Positions 1 through 5,645 of a stretch of 14,608 nucleotides of DNA are shown piece after piece. This DNA is from DATLXH01 sp035576005 (GTDB lineage: Bacteria > Acidobacteriota > Thermoanaerobaculia > Gp7-AA8): NCBI GenBank assembly GCA_035576005.1, contig DATLXH010000152.1, positions 1-14,608 on the forward strand, written 5' to 3'. The notes beneath the pieces are model-generated. The model was not told the origin of the DNA and did no database searches. It worked only from the letters and a program-made list of their open reading frames with translations. The position numbers and the translations under genes were made by a program. The stretch's first letter is position 1. Every line of letters starts with the position of its first letter.

Positions 1-139
1 GCCTGTCTGCTTCGTTGCACGGCAATTTCGCTCCTTGACATAGTGTCGACTATGCCTTCGTCGCAAAATCGCCGTGCGCCTCGCATCCAAGCCACTCTCC
101 GCCGTCTCACGACAAAGGTCTGTGAGAAATGCGGGCTAG
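1..139. repeat. Foldback (MITE-like) repeat element, copy 1, cut by the window edge
   Basis: Positions 1-135 are the reverse complement of 11248-11382, with only two mismatches by eye (positions 16 and 46). The visible right terminal arm is 103-135, followed by CTAG at 136-139. The centre holds a small hairpin, CATAGT at 39-44 and ACTATG at 49-54. The other arm should lie left of position 1. The element overlaps the 3' end of the Rieske gene. No transposase is encoded, so it would have to be mobilised in trans if it moves at all. Confidence 0.9.
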
Positions 140-475
140 ACGGACTAAGAGAGTGTCGTCCTGAATCTTCACTTCATGAAGCTGCATGCTGAGGTCCGGT
201 ACTGTCTCTGTCAATCCCGTCCTCAGATCAAAGGACCAGAGATGCCAGGGACACACCACTTCGTTCCCAATCAGGACTCCTTCACTGAGGGGGCCGCCGC
301 GATGGGGACAGCTATCATCACTCGCAAAGACTCCGGAGACGGTGCAATAGAGCGCGATTCTGCGCCCATCGAGGACGACGCGTCGGATCGAGCCCTCTAG
401 CAGCTCCGCTGCCCTGCCCGCGTCTACCCAGTCTGAGCTCGCATTCTGCTCGTCCGTCGGCAGGATCAACTCCAT
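107..475 (-). CDS. Small Rieske [2Fe-2S] ferredoxin (nitrite reductase NirD/dioxygenase ferredoxin type)
   Basis: A cytoplasmic single-domain Rieske protein that would carry one electron through a [2Fe-2S] cluster. Both cluster-binding motifs are visible: CPHRG and CPWHLWSFDL, about 19 residues apart. This is the C-x-H ... C-x2-H pattern with two Cys and two His ligands. The protein is about 122 residues, normal for this family. I chose the ATG at 475; it lies inside the end of the upstream radical SAM gene (overlap 466-475), which suggests translational coupling. A TTG at 499 would add eight residues. The last ten residues (LARISHRPLS) and the stop are encoded by the repeat element at 107-139, so the native C-terminus appears to have been replaced or extended by the insertion. 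No oxygenase or reductase partner is nearby, so the physiological partner is unknown; the radical SAM protein is the only candidate in view. Confidence 0.88.
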   Translation of the reverse strand: MELILPTDEQNASSDWVDAGRAAELLEGSIRRVVLDGRRIALYCTVSGVFASDDSCPHRGGPLSEGVLIGNEVVCPWHLWSFDLRTGLTETVPDLSMQLHEVKIQDDTLLVRLARISHRPLS

Positions 476-1524
476 ACGCCCGGAATGATCGCGCTGCAAT
501 CAGGACAGGCCGATCCCACCAGGCGGTTCGAGAGAACCTTGAAGCCAATGCGGCGAATGAGGATCGAGTCGCAGCCTGGACAATGCGTGCTTTCCCGATC
601 ACCCACAGAGCCGGGGATGTTGCCCGGATAGACGAACCTGAGCCCACTCTGCCGGCCGATCTCAAACGCCCTGATCAGCGTGCTGCTGTCAGTGTTCTCG
701 TTCGCCGTCATTTTGTAGTCCTGATGGAAAGCTGTGACGTGCCAGGGGATGTCACGGTCTACGCTCGCCAGAAACTCAGCCATCTGTCGCAGTTCTTCGT
801 CTGAGGAATTGAAACCTGGAACGATCAGCGTGACGACTTCGAGCCAGATGCCACGCTCCCTGATCCCCTTGATCGTCTCGAGAACCGGCTCGAGGTGTCC
901 GCCCAGCATTCTGTAGCCCCGGTCGGTGAAGCTCTTCAGATCAATCTTGTAGAGGTCAACCCAGGGAGCGATGAAATCGAGCACTTCAGGAGTGCCGTTG
1001 CCATTCGATACATAGGAGCAGACAAGTCCCGCCGCCTTCGCTTCCCGGAAAATCTCGACGGCCCACTCTGACGTGATGAGCGGCTCGTTGTAGGTCGAAG
1101 TGATGACTCTGGCACCGTAACGTTTCGCAAGCCGGACCAGATCACTGGGCTCGATATCCGTCGGATTGACGCCGGAATCAGGATCGCGCAGGGCCTGCGA
1201 GGTCATCCAGTTCTGGCAGTAACCGCACTTGTAGTCACAACCAAGCATGCCGAAGGAGAGAGCCTGCGAGCCCGGGTAGGCGTGGAAGAATGGCTTCTTC
1301 TCGATCGGGTCTACCTGCAGCGCCCCGACGTATCCGCGTGGCACCTTGAGGGCCCCACCTTCGTTGTAACGAACTTTGCAGACCCCTGGCTTGCCCTCCT
1401 GAATACGGCAGCGATGGCCGCATGCAAAGCAACGCAGCGCCTCGCCATCCAGCTTCTCGTAGAGGATGCCTTCGACGGTGCGGGCAGCGAGTGTTTCATT
1501 CAGGATCTCGCGAGTCGCAGACAT
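466..1524 (-). CDS. amrS: AmmeMemoRadiSam-type radical SAM enzyme (AmrS family)
   Basis: A 352-residue radical SAM protein of the family related to pyruvate-formate-lyase-activating enzyme. The 4Fe-4S/SAM motif is C96-x3-C100-x2-C103 (CDYKCGYC). An N-terminal Cys cluster (C32, C35, C39, C49) precedes it. A C-terminal pair of CxxC motifs (C315/C318 and C340/C343) looks like a zinc ribbon or auxiliary cluster. TYNEP near residue 144 and the VSNGNGTPE segment near 172 are typical of this family. Family members often sit next to AMMECR1 and Memo genes, hence the family name; neither is in this window. The substrate is not established. The gene overlaps the Rieske gene downstream and is divergent from the crotonase gene, with a 197-bp gap. 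I see no strong Shine-Dalgarno before the ATG at 1524. Confidence 0.88.
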   Translation of the reverse strand: MSATREILNETLAARTVEGILYEKLDGEALRCFACGHRCRIQEGKPGVCKVRYNEGGALKVPRGYVGALQVDPIEKKPFFHAYPGSQALSFGMLGCDYKCGYCQNWMTSQALRDPDSGVNPTDIEPSDLVRLAKRYGARVITSTYNEPLITSEWAVEIFREAKAAGLVCSYVSNGNGTPEVLDFIAPWVDLYKIDLKSFTDRGYRMLGGHLEPVLETIKGIRERGIWLEVVTLIVPGFNSSDEELRQMAEFLASVDRDIPWHVTAFHQDYKMTANENTDSSTLIRAFEIGRQSGLRFVYPGNIPGSVGDRESTHCPGCDSILIRRIGFKVLSNRLVGSACPDCSAIIPGVWS

Positions 1525-1648
1525 GCGGCGTTCAACGCGCTCACTCAGATCGAAAATGCCCTGAGTCGGGTCGGAACGCCGGCTTCTCCGCGCCGCAAGT
1601 AGACTGACTTAACCCACCGCGGGGGCTGGGTCGAGAATCAGCACCGTG

Positions 1649-1676
1649 TTGTGTGTCCCTTCGCGAGGTTTAAACT
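1649..1676 (+). promoter_or_regulatory. Weak candidate sigma-70-like promoter for the crotonase gene
   Basis: In the divergent gap 1525-1721, TTGTGT (1649-1654) is followed after 16 bases by TAAACT (1671-1676). The -10 matches four of six consensus positions and the -35 only three. The crotonase ATG has a clear purine-rich ribosome site (AAGAGGAAT) just upstream. No convincing promoter for the divergent radical SAM gene was found in the gap. Treat as tentative. Confidence 0.22.
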
Positions 1677-1721
1677 CTGCTCAGGCGAGCAGCCGCAAAC
1701 GGGCTCGAAGAAGAGGAATCG

Positions 1722-2507
1722 ATGAGTCTTATCGAAATGAAAGTTGAGAACGGTGTCGCAACGGTTCTTCTCAACAGGCCGGAGAAACTCAACGCATTCT
1801 TCGGTTCCATGCGGGAGGATCTCGCCGCGGCACTCGACGAATGTTCCGGGAGACAGGACACGCGGGTGGTCGTTGTGACCGGCGCAGGAAGAGGGTTCTG
1901 TTCCGGAGGCGACGTGGCCCGCATGAGAGAGCTTCAGGCAGAACAGGCGACCGAGGAATTCAAGAGGTTGCTCGAGGCAGGAAGGCGAATCGTCACCGCC
2001 ATCCGAGAGATGCCCCAACTGGTCATTGCAGCAATCAACGGCGTTGCCGCCGGAGCGGGTTGCAACCTTGCTCTCGCTTGTGATTACCGCATGGCCTCGG
2101 AGACAGCGCAGCTTGGCGAGACCTTCGTCAGGATCGGGCTGCATCCTGACTGGGGCGGTTCGTACTTCCTCCCAAGGCTCGTCGGTCCCTCGAGAGCAAT
2201 GGAAATCATGATGACGGGAAGGATGGTGTCCGCCGCGGAGGCTCTGGAGATCGGGATGGTGGACCGCGTCGTGAAGCCGGAAATGCTGGAAGGCGAGACA
2301 ATGAAGCTCGCTGCGACGATCGCCGCGGGGCCTCCACTCGCCATCACCGCGATCAAGCGAGCGGTTTATGCCTCGCCTGTGAACAGTCTGTCCGACCAGA
2401 TCGATCTCGAAAATGACATCCAGCTCACAACGTTCCGCTCGGCAGACTCGGCGGAAGGTATGGCCTCGCTCTTTGAGAAACGATCTCCCAGGTTCAAAGG
2501 CGTGTAG
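1722..2507 (+). CDS. Enoyl-CoA hydratase/isomerase (crotonase) family protein
   Basis: A 261-residue crotonase-fold enzyme acting on acyl-CoA thioesters. Family motifs: NRPEKLNAF near residue 18, CSGGDV at 60-65 and AAINGVAAGAGCNLALACDY near 103-122. The two glycine-rich segments should form the oxyanion hole. HPDWGG is at 141-146, and the C-terminus (AEGMASLFEKRSPRFKG) is typical. Aligned by eye with rat mitochondrial hydratase, the two catalytic Glu positions are N115 and F135. D143 sits where PaaG-type isomerases keep an Asp (the PD of PDxGG). This argues for an isomerase-like or other crotonase reaction rather than classical beta-oxidation hydration. It stands alone, with no other acyl-CoA genes around. 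The start is supported by AAGAGGAAT upstream. Family assignment is firm; the reaction is not. Confidence 0.9.
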   Translation: MSLIEMKVENGVATVLLNRPEKLNAFFGSMREDLAAALDECSGRQDTRVVVVTGAGRGFCSGGDVARMRELQAEQATEEFKRLLEAGRRIVTAIREMPQLVIAAINGVAAGAGCNLALACDYRMASETAQLGETFVRIGLHPDWGGSYFLPRLVGPSRAMEIMMTGRMVSAAEALEIGMVDRVVKPEMLEGETMKLAATIAAGPPLAITAIKRAVYASPVNSLSDQIDLENDIQLTTFRSADSAEGMASLFEKRSPRFKGV

Positions 2508-2570
2508 CGCGCGAAGGGTGTGCAGCGCGCGAAGCGCGCGTCTCCCTCTCCCCTCCCGCGGGGAGAGGGA
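2502..2570. repeat. REP-like hairpin cluster in a convergent gap (possible bidirectional terminator)
   Basis: Two imperfect direct repeats, GTGTAGCGCGCGAAG (2502-2516) and GTGCAGCGCGCGAAG (2520-2534), differ at one base. They are followed by a GCGCGC-GAA-GCGCGC hairpin (2525-2539) and by a perfect 11-bp stem, TCCCTCTCCCC at 2543-2553 with GGGGAGAGGGA at 2560-2570. The same CCCTCTCCCC stem recurs after ileS at 14478-14500, so this is a dispersed repeat family. It fills the 91-bp gap between two convergent genes. There is no U tract on either strand, so terminator function is possible but not shown. Confidence 0.75.
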
Positions 2571-2598
2571 AAGAAAATGAAGAGGCACAGAACCACAC

Positions 2599-4314
2599 CT
2601 ACCCGATTTTCGAGCGCAGCAGCACCATGGTCTGATCGTCGTACTGCGGGGCGCCGCGCGTGAAGTCGTCGATTGCCGCCGCGATCGCGTCCCGAATACT
2701 GTTGCACGATTCCGAGCGGCGTGTCGTCAGGATCTCTTCCAGTGCGTCGTAACCGAATTCCTGATCCGTGACGCTCTCGGCCTCGGTGATCCCGTCGCTG
2801 TAGATGAGCATCAGCGAACCGGGAGTGAATGCGCGCGTCTGTGCCTTGTACACGCTGTTCGGCATGATCCCGATCGGAAGTCCGTGAGAATGCAGTTTCT
2901 GAAGACCGTCCGGGCCGATGACGTATCCGGGATTGTGACCCGCATTCACGTAGCGCAAAGCACCCAGCTCGCGATCGACAGTCGCGAGGATGAGAGTGAT
3001 GAACTTGTTCTCAGAAGACCAGCGGTGGATATGTTTGTTGAGCTCCGTTGCAATCTCACCCAGATCCCGGCCTTCGTCGAACAGCAGCTGCAGTGCAGCG
3101 TGGAGAGCGGAGACGAGCACGGCCGCGGGGACAGACTTTCCAGAGACATCGGCCACGCAGATCGACAACGCATCCTGCTGGTCGAAGAATGCGTGATAGT
3201 CGCCTCCCAGCTGTTTCGCGGGACGGGAGAAGGAAGAGAGCTCGAATCCCTTCACCGTGGGAACGGAACGCGGAAGAATGTCGCGCTGAATTGTGGCGGC
3301 AAGCTCCAGTTCGCGCTCCATGGACTGCTTCTCGAGCGCCTCACGGTGAAGTCGTGCGTTCTCAAGAGCAATCGCGACCTGATTTGCGAACAGCGAGAGC
3401 ATCCGTACGTCGTTGTCCTCGAATGCCCCAACGCCTCCATCACGCTGTTCGCGGTCGGCGGCCGCGAGTACCCCGATGACTTCTGTGTTGCTCCGGATGG
3501 GGAGAGCGACGAAGCTCTCGCAGTCGGGGAATACGCAGTTCGCCCCGGAGCCGACCTGCAGAGGGGACGCCTCCTCGAACAGACGGCGCGAGGCGCTGGC
3601 GTCGAGCTCCTCATCGAGAAAATGCGATCGCACGTCGCCGAAAGAGCTATGCAGGACGAAGCGACCCTCCTTCCTGAGGAAGAGGGCGGCCCTCCGGGCG
3701 TTGAGAAGAGAGATGGTTCGTACCAGGATTTCGTCTGCCAGCTGGTCGAGGTCGAGAGTGGAGGCAATCGACAGACCGATGTCATAGAGCGCTTCGAGCT
3801 CCAGGAGACGAAACTTGAGCTGAAAATCCCCGTCGCGCATATCGCTCGTGAGGCGTTGATTGATTACGATGGTCGTAATGTAACTCGAGAGCGCTTCCAG
3901 AAGATGGGTGTCCAGATCGCTCGGACCCAGACCTGTGGGCAGCCTCAGCGCAAGAACTCCATACTCTTCTCTCGAACGACGTAGCGGAATCAATGCGTGA
4001 GCCGGAGGATCGAACTCTCGAGCGAACGACGAGAGCGACCCGGCATCACCGTCACAATCGTGCAGCATGACGTTAGCGGGACATTCATTCGAGAGCGATT
4101 CGGGGAAATTTTCCCCGCCATGCCTGGCCGCGAGCCGCAGCACGGGATCGCGGGAGTCGCGCAGATAGATCGCGCCGCACTCAAAGGGAGTGTGCTCGAG
4201 TACCGCGGACAGGATGGTGGCTCCCTGGGTTGCCCCTGCGTCGCTCCTGCCGACTGTTCGATCTAGTTGCTGGAGGTCGCGGAGCAGGAGCGAGAATTTC
4301 TCAGGTGAGAACAT
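2599..4314 (-). CDS. GAF-GAF-SpoIIE PP2C-type serine phosphatase (RsbU-like)
   Basis: A 571-residue soluble phosphatase that should dephosphorylate a STAS antagonist in a partner-switching pathway. A GAF-like region spans roughly residues 10-155. A second GAF (about 168-322) is introduced by the helical leader LLELEALYDIG. A coiled linker (about 323-345) precedes the SpoIIE/PP2C domain. Metal-binding acids are visible: D372 (GGDYH), D389 (VADVSGKS), D507 (SDGITEA) and D559-D560 (DDQT). The two sensory domains suggest control by small ligands or protein partners. It is the last gene of the minus-strand signalling cluster. The STAS gene upstream is its likely substrate, separated by 134 bp that contain a large inverted repeat. 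I see no transmembrane segment and no clear ribosome site before the ATG at 4314. Confidence 0.92.
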   Translation of the reverse strand: MFSPEKFSLLLRDLQQLDRTVGRSDAGATQGATILSAVLEHTPFECGAIYLRDSRDPVLRLAARHGGENFPESLSNECPANVMLHDCDGDAGSLSSFAREFDPPAHALIPLRRSREEYGVLALRLPTGLGPSDLDTHLLEALSSYITTIVINQRLTSDMRDGDFQLKFRLLELEALYDIGLSIASTLDLDQLADEILVRTISLLNARRAALFLRKEGRFVLHSSFGDVRSHFLDEELDASASRRLFEEASPLQVGSGANCVFPDCESFVALPIRSNTEVIGVLAAADREQRDGGVGAFEDNDVRMLSLFANQVAIALENARLHREALEKQSMERELELAATIQRDILPRSVPTVKGFELSSFSRPAKQLGGDYHAFFDQQDALSICVADVSGKSVPAAVLVSALHAALQLLFDEGRDLGEIATELNKHIHRWSSENKFITLILATVDRELGALRYVNAGHNPGYVIGPDGLQKLHSHGLPIGIMPNSVYKAQTRAFTPGSLMLIYSDGITEAESVTDQEFGYDALEEILTTRRSESCNSIRDAIAAAIDDFTRGAPQYDDQTMVLLRSKIG

Positions 4315-4345
4315 TGGGTGGGAGACTGGCCGTCGAAGAGAAGAG

Positions 4346-4437
4346 GAATGTAGAACGAAGAACGCAGAATGGAGAATCGAGAAAGTCGCAACGACTCGTT
4401 TCTCCGTTCTTCATTCTACGTTCTTCATTCTCCATTC
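4346..4437. repeat. Heptamer-built inverted repeat (large mRNA hairpin) inside the signalling operon
   Basis: Two 39-nt arms, 4346-4384 and 4399-4437, are inverted complements at 33 of 39 positions by eye. The 14-base centre continues as a small AGTCG-CAA-CGACT stem. Each arm is itself a tandem run of a degenerate heptamer, AGAAYGN, so one strand is almost all purine. The repeat begins 11 bases after the STAS stop and ends about 30 bases before the phosphatase start. In the minus-strand transcript it would be a long stem-loop in the gap between these two genes. Its transcription-sense 3' side runs into a pyrimidine-rich stretch. It may protect, attenuate or segment the transcript; it does not look coding. 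Confidence 0.85.
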
Positions 4438-4448
4438 TGCGTTTTCCT

Positions 4449-4808
4449 TCAGCTCTTCTGAAGTCCCAGATCCTTGACCGCAGATTCCTCATCAGCGTAG
4501 ATCGATGCGTACTGAGCGAGACCCATGATCTGAAACGTCTTCTGGATTACAGGTGTCAGGCAACAGAAGCCGAGCTTGCCTCCCTTCTCCATCATTTTCT
4601 CAATGATCTCGATCAGGATGCTGATCCCGATCGAGTTGACGATCTTGGTCTCTTTGAGATTCAACAGAAGTGTCGTCACACCGGCGTCGAGAAGTTCGTA
4701 CGAGCGGTTGGCGATCTCCTCGCCTCCGACATTGTTGATGTACCCCTTGGTGTAAAGGACCGCGCCATCACCACGACGATCCACAGCGAGTCTCAGCTCA
4801 TCACTCAT
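4449..4808 (-). CDS. STAS-domain anti-sigma factor antagonist (RsbV/SpoIIAA-like)
   Basis: A 119-residue single STAS domain. The hallmark segment VNSIGISIL places S59 where SpoIIAA S58 lies; this serine should be phosphorylated by the kinase and released by the phosphatase. The usual DSSG is NSIG here: the Asp before the serine is Asn, and the residue after it is Ile. This changes the local surface but keeps the acceptor. LLLNLKETKIVNS is the central strand and GLAQYASIYADEESAV the C-terminal helix region. Its ATG overlaps the stop of the RsbW-like gene by four bases (ATGA, 4805-4808), so the two are translationally coupled and almost certainly a functional pair. Confidence 0.93.
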   Translation of the reverse strand: MSDELRLAVDRRGDGAVLYTKGYINNVGGEEIANRSYELLDAGVTTLLLNLKETKIVNSIGISILIEIIEKMMEKGGKLGFCCLTPVIQKTFQIMGLAQYASIYADEESAVKDLGLQKS

Positions 4809-5254
4809 AGTTTTTTTCTCTCGCCGTACTTGACCATTCGGACAGTCGTACCATTCTCACTGGTCGAGATTTCCACCTCGTCCATGTGGGCTTCCATGAT
4901 CTGCAATCCCCAACCTCGTTTCTTGGGACCGGTGTTGCTCAAACCGCGCCGACGCAGACGCGCCTCTTCCAGGTTGAAGCCCTGACCGTTGTCCGTGATC
5001 CAGACCTCCACCTTCAACGTCTGGACATCGGGCGAAGACCCGCGGAATCTTAGATAGATGCGCTGGTCTACGCAATACGAGTGTTCCCGCGCATTGATGC
5101 ACGCCTCGACAACCGCGTGAGCCATCTCGTCGACATCCTCGGCGCTCATTCCGATTTCCCGACCGAGGTTGCCTGCCGCACGCGCGGCCGCAATCTCGAT
5201 GTCTGGAACCATCGGGAGAGTCAGCTCCATCTGTCGTTCGGCCTGCGGAGTCAT
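4805..5254 (-). CDS. RsbW-like anti-sigma / serine kinase (HATPase_c_2)
   Basis: A 149-residue GHKL-fold ATP-binding protein. The N box is VVEACINAREHSY (E50, N54, H58), the G1 box ITDNGQGF (D88, G90, G92) and the G2 region KRGWGLQIM (G114, G116). By family it binds and phosphorylates a STAS partner and, when free, sequesters a sigma factor or another target. The STAS gene overlaps its stop codon. No sigma factor gene is present in this window, so the final target is unknown. The ATG at 5254 lies 15 bases after the stop of the small upstream gene. It lacks a Shine-Dalgarno, which fits translational coupling. A later ATG at 5230 is possible and would remove eight residues before the domain. 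Confidence 0.92.
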   Translation of the reverse strand: MTPQAERQMELTLPMVPDIEIAAARAAGNLGREIGMSAEDVDEMAHAVVEACINAREHSYCVDQRIYLRFRGSSPDVQTLKVEVWITDNGQGFNLEEARLRRRGLSNTGPKKRGWGLQIMEAHMDEVEISTSENGTTVRMVKYGERKKL

Positions 5255-5269
5255 AGGAGAGCTCGCTTG

Positions 5270-5440
5270 TCAGAGCGCGAGAAATATAGCGGCTGCGCTC
5301 TTGATCCAGGAAGGAATTCCGTGCATCTGCTCGAGGGCGATGAGAGCTAACGTGTTAAATCCCAGTAGCGCCATCACCCCGTAGGAAGAGTGAAATGCTA
5401 CGACAACTTTTGCGGCTTTGATCTGGGCAACTTGACTCAT
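5270..5440 (-). CDS. Small hydrophobic protein (56 aa), first gene of the partner-switching operon
   Basis: I do not recognise this protein. It is a 56-codon frame with an ideal ribosome site: GGAGG at 5447-5451, six bases before the ATG at 5438-5440. It starts MSQVAQIKAAKVVVAFHSSY, then has a hydrophobic stretch GVMALLGFNTLALIAL (about residues 21-36), a polar break (EQMHGIPSWIKS) and a hydrophobic C-terminus (AAAIFLAL). One membrane span, or a hairpin in the membrane, is plausible. The gene lies just after the sigma-54-type promoter and 15 bases before the RsbW-like kinase, so it is very likely co-transcribed with it. It could be a membrane anchor, sensor peptide or regulator of the kinase; that role is inference. 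Its reality rests on ribosome site, spacing and hydrophobic pattern. Confidence 0.7.
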   Translation of the reverse strand: MSQVAQIKAAKVVVAFHSSYGVMALLGFNTLALIALEQMHGIPSWIKSAAAIFLAL

Positions 5441-5481
5441 GAATATCCTCCGTCGCGGTCATGCTTCGGAGCGCCTACAAG

Positions 5482-5497
5482 AGCAACGTAGCTGCCA
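5482..5497 (-). promoter_or_regulatory. Sigma-54 (-24/-12) promoter for the small-protein/kinase/STAS cluster
   Basis: Read on the minus strand, TGGCAGCTACGTTGCT matches the sigma-54 consensus TGGCACG-N4-TTGCW at TGGCA and TTGCT. The GG and GC are exactly in register; only the two bases after TGGCA differ. The predicted start of transcription is near 5471. That leaves about 30 bases of leader before the small protein's ATG and includes its GGAGG. The gene for a sigma-54 activator lies immediately upstream, and AT-rich DNA suited to an enhancer lies between. Confidence 0.65.
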
Positions 5498-5517
5498 CAG
5501 GCCTGAATCAGATGCAA

Positions 5518-5546
5518 ACTATTGATTTAATTTAACTTATTGTCTA
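5518..5546 (-). promoter_or_regulatory. Alternative sigma-70-like promoter, weaker candidate
   Basis: On the minus strand, TAGACA (5541-5546, five of six) is followed after 17 bases by AATAGT (5518-5523, four of six). It could give basal expression of the same operon. AT-rich DNA yields such matches easily, so it ranks below the -24/-12 site. Confidence 0.22.
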
Positions 5547-5610
5547 ATCTACGATTACTGTATATGGGTCTAAAAGCCACACTCCTACTTCCTCGAATCA
5601 GTGGATCATG

Positions 5611-5630
5611 TTAAGTCATCTACTTTAAGT
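5611..5630. promoter_or_regulatory. Possible activator (enhancer) binding sites upstream of the sigma-54 promoter
   Basis: The AT-rich gap 5441-5645 carries a short palindrome ACTT-T-AAGT (5622-5630). TTAAGT occurs twice, at 5611-5616 and 5625-5630, 14 bases apart. They lie roughly 115-145 bases upstream of the -24/-12 promoter, a normal distance for enhancer sites of NtrC-family activators. The assignment rests on position and symmetry only. Confidence 0.2.
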
Positions 5631-5645
5631 GGTTTATTGAATGTC

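Noticed and set aside
35..54. Perfect TTGACA (35-40) in the foldback element, possible outward promoter
   Set aside because: No -10 hexamer at 16-18 bases; the bases belong to the central palindrome.
1638..2588. Minus-strand frame of 316 codons opposite the crotonase gene
   Set aside because: His/Arg/Cys-rich shadow composition; it also runs through the REP-like repeat. The opposite strand has an unmistakable crotonase.
2884..3984. Long plus-strand open frame (366 codons) antisense to the SpoIIE phosphatase
   Set aside because: It is a GC-rich shadow of a clearly recognised gene, with no family motif and no ribosome site.
4301..4492. Small minus-strand frame through the heptamer inverted repeat
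   Set aside because: Translates the AGAAYGN repeats into a Glu/Arg/Met-rich peptide and overlaps the end of the STAS gene in another frame.
5270..5470. Alternative short frame starting at an ATG a few bases before the small protein's ribosome site
   Set aside because: No Shine-Dalgarno of its own, hydrophilic, and out of frame with the better-supported 56-codon gene.
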